From: Hyphomicrobiales bacterium
Lineage (GTDB): Bacteria > Pseudomonadota > Alphaproteobacteria > Rhizobiales > Rhizobiaceae
NCBI GenBank assembly: GCA_900468065.1
Contig: UBTA01000108.1
Span: forward strand, 1 to 46,617
DNA: 46,617 nt
Direction: 5' to 3'
Part shown: positions 41,226-46,617 of the stretch, in pieces
Layout: each line of letters opens with the position of its first letter
Position numbering within the stretch: position 1 is the stretch's first letter
Notes under the pieces: generated by a model
Database searches by the model: none
Seen by the model: the letters and a program-made list of their open reading frames with translations, nothing else
What the model was told of the DNA's origin: nothing
Position numbers and translations under genes: made by a program

Positions 41226-42035
41226 CTATTTATCCAGCTCCGGATAAACCCGGTCGAGAAAGCCCGGGCGCAGCTTTTCACCCATCATGCAATCGGACGG
41301 GGCGCGCGTCTGTACCGGGATGATCTGGCCGGCAGACGGACCGCCGCTCACCTCCATCACCAGCTTCTGCCGGATGGCGACGGCGAAATCTTCCGGTTGG
41401 TGGACCGGCAGAACGAACGATCCGGGCCCACCGATGACACAATCGGCATAGTACCGGTCAAGCGAAACTGGTCCGCCGGAGGGGCGGATGAGAATGGCAA
41501 GGCCGTTGATAACGATGCCGTTGGCAACGGCTGCGTCGCGTGCCGGATCGACCGGGGGGCCGAGATTGTTCGGCCCGTCGCCGGAGACGTCGACTACCCG
41601 GCGCATCGCATCGTAGGGGCTCGCCGATATCAGTTTCGATGCGAAGGTGATGGCATTGGAAATCGACGTGCCGCGGCGGGTGAAGACCGGCCGGGAGGCG
41701 AGATGTTCGGCGAGGTCCGCAGCATCATGCGCGTCGTCAATCAATTGCCAGCCGATGACGGAGGTCTCGTTGACGCTTCCTGCCCATTCGAAATAGCTGA
41801 CGGCGATGCGGCCGTTGAGGCCGGCGGTGACCGCGTTGATGAAATCCGGATGGCGCAGGGCCTCGACATAGCCCATGCGCTGCACTTGCGCCTCTTCAAG
41901 ATCCATTGACCCCGACATATCGACGGCGAGCACCAACGCCACATCCACTTGAGCCGCATTGGCGGCAGGTGTCGCAATGGGGGTGCCCGAAATCGTGAGA
42001 AACATCGCAAGTGTCGTCAACATCAGGTCATCCAA
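41226..42035 (-). CDS. DUF1194 exported vWA-like protein
   Basis: A 269-residue protein. An N-terminal signal peptide (LTTLAMFLTISGTPIA, cleavage after ANA near residue 28) is followed at once by VDVALVLAVDMSGSMDLEEA, a vWA MIDAS (D39, S41, S43). Further family blocks are TRRGTSISNAITFA (MIDAS Thr loop) and RRVVDVSGDGPNNLG (MIDAS Asp). This is the DUF1194 family of secreted alphaproteobacterial proteins, with no known function. It should bind a divalent metal and protein partners in the periplasm. It is divergent from the hydrolase at 42181. Confidence 0.88.
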   Translation of the reverse strand: MDDLMLTTLAMFLTISGTPIATPAANAAQVDVALVLAVDMSGSMDLEEAQVQRMGYVEALRHPDFINAVTAGLNGRIAVSYFEWAGSVNETSVIGWQLIDDAHDAADLAEHLASRPVFTRRGTSISNAITFASKLISASPYDAMRRVVDVSGDGPNNLGPPVDPARDAAVANGIVINGLAILIRPSGGPVSLDRYYADCVIGGPGSFVLPVHQPEDFAVAIRQKLVMEVSGGPSAGQIIPVQTRAPSDCMMGEKLRPGFLDRVYPELDK

Positions 42036-42180
42036 TCGCTGCTACGGATCGTATGAAACTAAAATGTAACACAGATCGTTGGTTAGGTGACCGTCCTGCA
42101 TGCGAAGGCCTTCAACAATCGGTGATGGGTAACGGAGGCCATATTTAGTGACCTTTTCGATCGACTGGAGTAGGCGTGCG

Positions 42181-43476
42181 ATGCTTATGAAAAACGATAC
42201 CGACGCGGTCGTTCTTGACCGATTGCAGAAATCGGCGTTCGGGTATTTCCTTGAGTTCGTCAATCCTGAAAACGGCCTGATTGCCGATACGTCTCTTCCG
42301 GATGCTCCATCGAGTATAGCCGCAACCGGATTTGGACTGTCCAGCTATCCGATCGGCGTAGAACGCGGCTGGATCAGCAGGCAGGATGCTGCGGCAAGAA
42401 CACTCACCACGTTGCGTTTCTTTGCCGGGAGCCCGCAGAGCCGTGACAAGGATGCAGCGGGTTACAAAGGGCTCTATTACCATTTTCTTGACATGAAGAC
42501 GGGGTTGCGGACATGGCGCAGCGAGCTGTCGCTGATCGACAGTGCGCTCCTTATTGCCGGCATGCTGACTACCGCTGCCTATTTTACTGAGGACAACGAC
42601 ACCGAGGCTGAGATTAGATCATCTGCGGCCATGCTTTATGCCCGGGCCAATTGGGCCTGGGCACTCGACGGGAGCGGCGCATTGTGGCTGGGCTGGAAAC
42701 CGCGAACAGGCTTTTTGCCCTATCATTGGACGTCCTACAGCGAAGCAATCATTCTCTACGTTTTGGCCCTTTCGTCGCCCTCCTATCCGATCGGCAAGGA
42801 GAGCTATGATGCCTTTACCAGCAAATTCGACTGGATGACGGTCAAGGGCGAGCCGTTTCTCTATGCAGGGCCACTCTTCATCCACCTGTTTTCACATGCC
42901 TGGATCGATTTTCGCGGTATCCGTGATGAAGCCGTGGCGGCCCATGATACCGATTATTTCGAAAACACTCGCCGCGCCATCGCTGTCCAGCGGGATTATG
43001 CGATCAAAAATCCAGGCGGCTTTACCGGTTACGGCGCTGACATCTGGGGACTGACATCCTGCGATGGTCCCCAGCGGCCCCGCCGTCTGCAGGATGGGCG
43101 CCGCCAAGCCTTTGCCGGCTATGTCGCCCGCGGCGCACCTCTCGGTCCGGATGATGGTACGATTGCACCATGGGCGCCACTTGCCTGTCTGCCGTTTGAG
43201 CCCGATCTTGCGATGACCGCTACGCGTCAGATGCTTTCCAGCTATCCGGGCGTCATTGCAGACGGCCGATTTGCCGGTAGCTTCAATCCGAGCGTTCCAG
43301 GAAAGACGCCGGAGGGGTGGCTCAACAATCGCAGCGTCGGCCTTGACCAGGGATTGCTGGTGATGATGATCGAAAACCACCGTAGCGGCATGATCTGGGA
43401 TCTGTTGCGCGAGGCGCCGGTTATCCGGCGCGGCCTGTGGCGTGCAGGCTTTTCAGGTGGTTGGCTTCCGGGCTGA
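42181..43476 (+). CDS. Glycoamylase-like domain protein (PF10091 / GH144-like)
   Basis: A 431-residue protein of the glucoamylase-like (alpha/alpha)6 barrel family, related to the hydrolase domain of cyclic beta-1,2-glucan synthase and to endo-beta-1,2-glucanases of GH144. Typical blocks are SAFGYFLEFVNPENGLIADTS, here cut to FGYFLEFVNPENGLI; SSIAATGFGLSSYPIG; SLIDSALLIAGM; GWKPRTGFLPYHWTSYSEA (cut: FLPYHWTSYSEA); and PEGWLNNRSVGLDQG. No signal peptide is visible with either start (ATG 42181 or 42187), so it may act on a cytosolic or imported glucan. ATG 42181 has GGAG ten bases upstream. Substrate by family only. Confidence 0.82.
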   Translation: MLMKNDTDAVVLDRLQKSAFGYFLEFVNPENGLIADTSLPDAPSSIAATGFGLSSYPIGVERGWISRQDAAARTLTTLRFFAGSPQSRDKDAAGYKGLYYHFLDMKTGLRTWRSELSLIDSALLIAGMLTTAAYFTEDNDTEAEIRSSAAMLYARANWAWALDGSGALWLGWKPRTGFLPYHWTSYSEAIILYVLALSSPSYPIGKESYDAFTSKFDWMTVKGEPFLYAGPLFIHLFSHAWIDFRGIRDEAVAAHDTDYFENTRRAIAVQRDYAIKNPGGFTGYGADIWGLTSCDGPQRPRRLQDGRRQAFAGYVARGAPLGPDDGTIAPWAPLACLPFEPDLAMTATRQMLSSYPGVIADGRFAGSFNPSVPGKTPEGWLNNRSVGLDQGLLVMMIENHRSGMIWDLLREAPVIRRGLWRAGFSGGWLPG

Positions 43477-43783
43477 GGCATGCGGCCATGGACTGCATGG
43501 TTTCGGCGTGCCTGCGGCACAGCAGATTGTTCCAATCTGTGGCGGCTGCATGCCAAACGGCAATAAAGTGTTTGATGTTTTTACGGAACATCAGAACCAT
43601 ATCTGCCCTTGAGCGGATGATCACGCTAGGCGCGCCGATCCTATTTTTCTATAAATTTTTCGTGAAAGGTTGCTAATGCAACTGCCTGCCATAAATAACA
43701 CTGAATGGTTGCTTGTATTGTGAGCTACTCTTCGCGCCTAACGGAAAATAGTTCTTTAGGAAACTTGATGTAGAATAGCCGGT
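43477..43783. other. Intergenic region between hydrolase and GGDEF-EAL gene
   Basis: 307 bases. I find no supported gene, tRNA or strong terminator. A minus-strand frame of 67 codons (43421-43624) runs into the hydrolase gene but has no good start site or family look. The right end is AT-rich and probably carries the promoter of the next gene. Confidence 0.45.
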
Positions 43784-45586
43784 GTGCTGAAGCGCCAAGA
43801 ATCTTTCATAGAGAAAAGAATGAAATCGGCGAGGTCCGAACAGGAATTCCAGAATATTCTTCGCCGCCTGGGACTTGCGCTTGACGCTTCCCAGATCGGC
43901 GTGTGGGAGCATGACACGAAAACAGACGAAGTCATCTGGGATTTGCAGATGCACCGTCTCTACGATACCGGCAGAAAGCAACGGCGTGTAGCAGCGGGTG
44001 TCTGGCTCAATGCCATCCATCCCGATGACCGTGCCCAGGCCCTGGCGGATTTCGACGCGGCGACGGCGCGAAAGGGTGCTTATTCCTCTGAATACCGGAT
44101 CGTTCTGCCTAATGGCGACATCCGCTATCTGCGCTCGCGCGCCGATTCCTTCGAGGAAGACGGCAATCTGACTTTCATTGGCGCCGAATGGGATGTGACT
44201 GCCGATGTCCTGCTCAATCGCGAGCTTCTGCAGCAAAAGGCGATTGCCGAGGCACGCGCCGTTGCCCTGGAGGCAAGCACGCGGCGGATCGAATATGCCG
44301 CGGAACATGATTACCTGACGGGGCTTCCCAATCGCCGCTTCTTCGACCGGCGCTTGGCGGAACTGGCCGAACATCCGGAACTTGAAAAACTGGCGATCCT
44401 TCATATCGGTCTTGACCGGTTCAAGCAGGTGAACGACACGGCCGGTCATGCCGTTGGTGACGACGTCTTGAAATCGTGTGCCCAGCGCATTGCCTCGGCG
44501 GTGCCGAGCAACTCCTTTATCGCCCGCGTCAGCGGCGATGAATTCGCGGTTTTGATCACGAATTTTGGGTCGTTGGAGGACTTGAAAAATCGTGCCGAGC
44601 GGCTGGCGCAGCAGCTGAAACAATCCATCTGGCACAATGACGAGGTGCTGCGCACCGGCGCGTCGATCGGCGTTGCCGCCGCCAGTGGCCGCAACGTCGC
44701 CAACCTTCTGGCGGATTCTGACATTGCCCTGCATCGCGCAAAAAGGATCGGCCGTGGGCGGGTAGAGATCTTTTCGGCGCAACTGAAGGCGGAGCTCAAC
44801 AACGAACGGCGGGTTGGAAAACAGTTTGCCCGCGGCCTGGAGAAGGGGGAGTTCATTCCCTACTATCAGGCCCAGGTCGATGCCCGGACGCGGCGTATCG
44901 TCGGCATGGAGGTTCTGGCACGCTGGCGTCATCCGAAGCGCGGTTTGCTTCTGCCAGGCGAGTTCATCAAGGTTGCGGGCAGTCTCGGCCGGTTGGACGA
45001 TCTCGATGCGGCGATCTTGAAGGCGGCACTGATTGACCGGCAGAACTGGATGGGGCAGGGCGTGCATGTTCCGCGCATTTCAGTAAACGTCTCGGCCGCG
45101 AGGCTTTCGGATCCGCTTTTAATCGACGAACTGCAGCATCTCGGTATCGAACCCAATACGCTGTCGTTCGAATTGCTGGAAACCATCTTTCTGGATGATA
45201 CCGAGGATGACGTGTTTTCCAATGTCGCCGGGTTGAAGGCCATGGGCATTGACATCGAGATTGATGATTTTGGGTCCGGCCATGCCTCGATCATCGGGTT
45301 GGTAAAGCTCAAGCCGCGGCGGATGAAGATCGACCGGCAGCTGGTTTTGCCGACCACCACGTCTCGCGAACAGAAGCGGCTGTTGCGCTCGATCATCGAC
45401 ATCGCCAAGGCGCTCAATATCGAAGTCATTGCCGAAGGCGTCGAGACGCTGGAGCACGCAAAGCTCTTGACGCGTCTCGGTTGCGATATCCTACAGGGAT
45501 ATGCCATCGCCTATCCGGCGCCTGCCGCCGACATGCTTGCACGGCTGAGGGAAGATCAACGGTCGGGTTTGGTCGCCCAGTACTGA
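43784..45586 (+). CDS. PAS-GGDEF-EAL cyclic-di-GMP signalling protein
   Basis: A 600-residue cytosolic protein without membrane segments. Residues about 20-145 form a PAS domain (GLALDASQIGVWEHD, HPDDRAQALADF, EYRIVLPNGDIRYLR). The GGDEF domain (about 165-325) has SGDEF (250-254) at the active site, a variant that may still be active. The EAL domain (about 345-590) has EVL in place of EAL (376-378) but keeps SVNVSA, FELLETI, DDFGSGH, MKIDRQ and AEGVET, so the phosphodiesterase may be active. GTG 43784 or ATG 43820 could be the start. It probably controls motility or biofilm through c-di-GMP. Confidence 0.9.
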   Translation: MLKRQESFIEKRMKSARSEQEFQNILRRLGLALDASQIGVWEHDTKTDEVIWDLQMHRLYDTGRKQRRVAAGVWLNAIHPDDRAQALADFDAATARKGAYSSEYRIVLPNGDIRYLRSRADSFEEDGNLTFIGAEWDVTADVLLNRELLQQKAIAEARAVALEASTRRIEYAAEHDYLTGLPNRRFFDRRLAELAEHPELEKLAILHIGLDRFKQVNDTAGHAVGDDVLKSCAQRIASAVPSNSFIARVSGDEFAVLITNFGSLEDLKNRAERLAQQLKQSIWHNDEVLRTGASIGVAAASGRNVANLLADSDIALHRAKRIGRGRVEIFSAQLKAELNNERRVGKQFARGLEKGEFIPYYQAQVDARTRRIVGMEVLARWRHPKRGLLLPGEFIKVAGSLGRLDDLDAAILKAALIDRQNWMGQGVHVPRISVNVSAARLSDPLLIDELQHLGIEPNTLSFELLETIFLDDTEDDVFSNVAGLKAMGIDIEIDDFGSGHASIIGLVKLKPRRMKIDRQLVLPTTTSREQKRLLRSIIDIAKALNIEVIAEGVETLEHAKLLTRLGCDILQGYAIAYPAPAADMLARLREDQRSGLVAQY

Positions 45587-45607
45587 CGGCGCTCCATTCA
45601 TTACTCT

Positions 45608-46456
45608 CTATTGCGCCAACAGGTCCTGCATGACGCTCATAATGCGCCGATGCTGGTGGGCGTGGCGGGTACGGATGCTGGTGGCGGCGTAGACCGCCTG
45701 CTGTATCGGCGGCGCGTCTTCGATCGGCAAAGCCGTGCCTTCGTCTGCAAGCCGCAGGGCCGTACCGCTTGTCACATAGGCAGCCCCCCCAAGTGCTTTC
45801 AGGAGGCCGGTGATGGCGATGTTCTGTCCCGAGGCCAGCGGGGCAGAGGACAGCTGCGGCAGGGCCAGCCGATGTGCCCGGTCGAATGCGGGTGAATAGA
45901 CGGCCTGGATGTATTTTTCGGGCTGTAACTCACCGACTGTCCGCGCTGTCGTGCCAACCAGCGTATAGGTCATTTCGCCGATCCGCTCGTAATGAAGGTC
46001 CGGCAGGTAATGCGGCGTATAGAGGATAGCGAGATCGAGGTCGCCTGCGGCGAGATCGCGGTTCATCTGGTTGGAGTAGTCAGCTTCCATATAGATCGAC
46101 GTCGTTGGCAAGTCGGTGCGAACGGCCGATAGCCATTGGCCGGCAAAGGCTTCAGCCAGATCGTGCTGGATGCCCAGCCGCATGGAGCGCTCGTAGGTGC
46201 CGGCGTTCTCCACCGCCCGCGTTGCTTCATGCCACTGTTGCTGCAATGCCTTGGCATGATCAAGGAAACGCAGGCCGGCTGCCGTCGGCGCAGTGCCCCC
46301 CTTGTTGCGGGTAAAGAGCTTGCGGTTGAACTGCGCCTCCAGAGCCTTGACGCGGTGGGAGACGGTGGATTGGGTGATGTTCAACCGGTCCGCCGTCCGG
46401 TTGAAGCTGCGGGTTTCCATCAGGTCAAGGAAGGTTTCAATGAGGTCGATCTGCAT
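45608..46456 (-). CDS. LysR-family regulator
   Basis: A 282-residue regulator. The N-terminal winged helix-turn-helix is MQIDLIETFLDLMETRSFNR then ADRLNITQSTVSHRVKALEA. The effector domain follows from about residue 90 (MRLGIQHDLAEAFAGQWL, DLDLAILYTPHYLPDL). The start at 46456 is at the normal position for the family; a longer frame runs into the terminal repeat. Its target cannot be read from the window, since no divergent gene is present before the right edge. It is convergent with the GGDEF-EAL gene, 21 bases away. Confidence 0.88.
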   Translation of the reverse strand: MQIDLIETFLDLMETRSFNRTADRLNITQSTVSHRVKALEAQFNRKLFTRNKGGTAPTAAGLRFLDHAKALQQQWHEATRAVENAGTYERSMRLGIQHDLAEAFAGQWLSAVRTDLPTTSIYMEADYSNQMNRDLAAGDLDLAILYTPHYLPDLHYERIGEMTYTLVGTTARTVGELQPEKYIQAVYSPAFDRAHRLALPQLSSAPLASGQNIAITGLLKALGGAAYVTSGTALRLADEGTALPIEDAPPIQQAVYAATSIRTRHAHQHRRIMSVMQDLLAQ

Positions 46457-46480
46457 GGGTGTGTCCGGTTCGTGGTGGTT

Positions 46481-46617
46481 AAGACCCCTCCCCAACCCTC
46501 CCCACAAGGGGGAGGGGGCGACCGCGCTCCGTCTCGCCTTCTGTTACCAGTGCAAAGGGCAGGCGGCATTCTCGGTAAACTGCCTCCCCCTTGTGGGGAG
46601 GGTTGGGGAGGGGTCTT
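46481..46617. repeat. 137-bp element with perfect 35-bp terminal inverted repeats
   Basis: The left arm (46481-46515) begins AAGACCCCTCCCCAACCC, and the right arm (46583-46617) is its exact reverse complement, ending GGTTGGGGAGGGGTCTT. Each arm holds a smaller palindrome CTCCCCACAAGGGGGAG. The 67-base middle has no open frame of note. It could fold into a cruciform or long hairpin, and looks like the short palindromic intergenic repeats common in rhizobial genomes or a small MITE. The window ends at its last base, so flanking duplications cannot be checked on the right. Confidence 0.85.

Noticed and set aside
43421-43624. 67-codon minus-strand frame in the gap after the hydrolase
   Set aside because: It overlaps the hydrolase, has no convincing ribosome site and no family resemblance.
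43673-45067. Long minus-strand open frame (464 codons) opposite the GGDEF-EAL gene
   Set aside because: It is a shadow. The plus strand encodes clear PAS, GGDEF and EAL motifs, and the minus-strand product has no family pattern.
1-46617. CRISPR arrays, prophage, toxin-antitoxin pairs or insertion sequences
   Set aside because: I saw no regular repeat-spacer pattern, no phage structural genes and no transposase.

Overview
The window looks like chromosomal or large-replicon DNA of a Rhizobiaceae bacterium (Rhizobium, Agrobacterium or a close relative). The reasons are the GC-rich coding sequence, the pcaDCHGB operon with a divergent pcaQ, three RIME-like rhizobial intergenic mosaic repeats, a DUF982 gene, and dense runs of overlapping genes. 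No phage, transposase, rRNA or CRISPR was seen. One tRNA gene is present, read as tRNA-Ile2 (CAU).

Layout. 1-4.0 kb: small housekeeping or unknown genes (a cysteine-rich unknown, DUF1428, a YjbQ-family gene split by a frame change, an NTF2-like protein, an exported Asp/Arg-rich protein, a SIMPL/DUF541 protein). 4.05 kb: tRNA. 4.6-8.2 kb: a TadG-like vWA protein and a DEAD-box RNA helicase. 8.3-13.2 kb: the protocatechuate branch of the beta-ketoadipate pathway (pcaB, RIME, pcaG, pcaH, pcaC, pcaD) with its LysR activator pcaQ and a dyad in the divergent promoter. 13.3-16 kb: a membrane class III nucleotide cyclase and a sulfite-oxidase-like protein. 16.1-26.7 kb: a complete aerobic trimethylamine (TMA) to monomethylamine route. 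It has an APC permease divergent from tdm (DUF1989-GcvT fusion, TMAO demethylase), a small PAS/chemoreceptor-like sensor, tmm (TMA monooxygenase) and the dimethylamine monooxygenase operon dmmDABC. 

26.9-41.1 kb: a second N-methyl or quaternary-amine type locus for which I know no described pathway. It contains two tandem CrtI/PYROXD2-like flavoproteins overlapping a GcvT-like gene and a 78-residue unknown; a BetI-like TetR regulator; a PotD-like binding protein; a flavin amine oxidase; PotABC-like transporter genes; a class III aminotransferase; and a Rieske oxygenase whose iron-site spacing has Glu where ring hydroxylases have Asp. Three copies of one TetR-type operator stand before the three promoters of this locus and tie it into one regulon. 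I regard this as the most promising undescribed system here: uptake of a cationic amine, oxidative N-demethylation, capture of the C1 unit on tetrahydrofolate, then deamination or transamination of the backbone. The substrate is inferred only as a class.

41.2-46.6 kb: unrelated genes (a DUF1194 vWA protein, a glycoamylase-like hydrolase, a PAS-GGDEF-EAL protein, a LysR regulator), ending in a 137-bp element with perfect 35-bp terminal inverted repeats. Gene names are assigned by reading the translated sequences; no database search was run.
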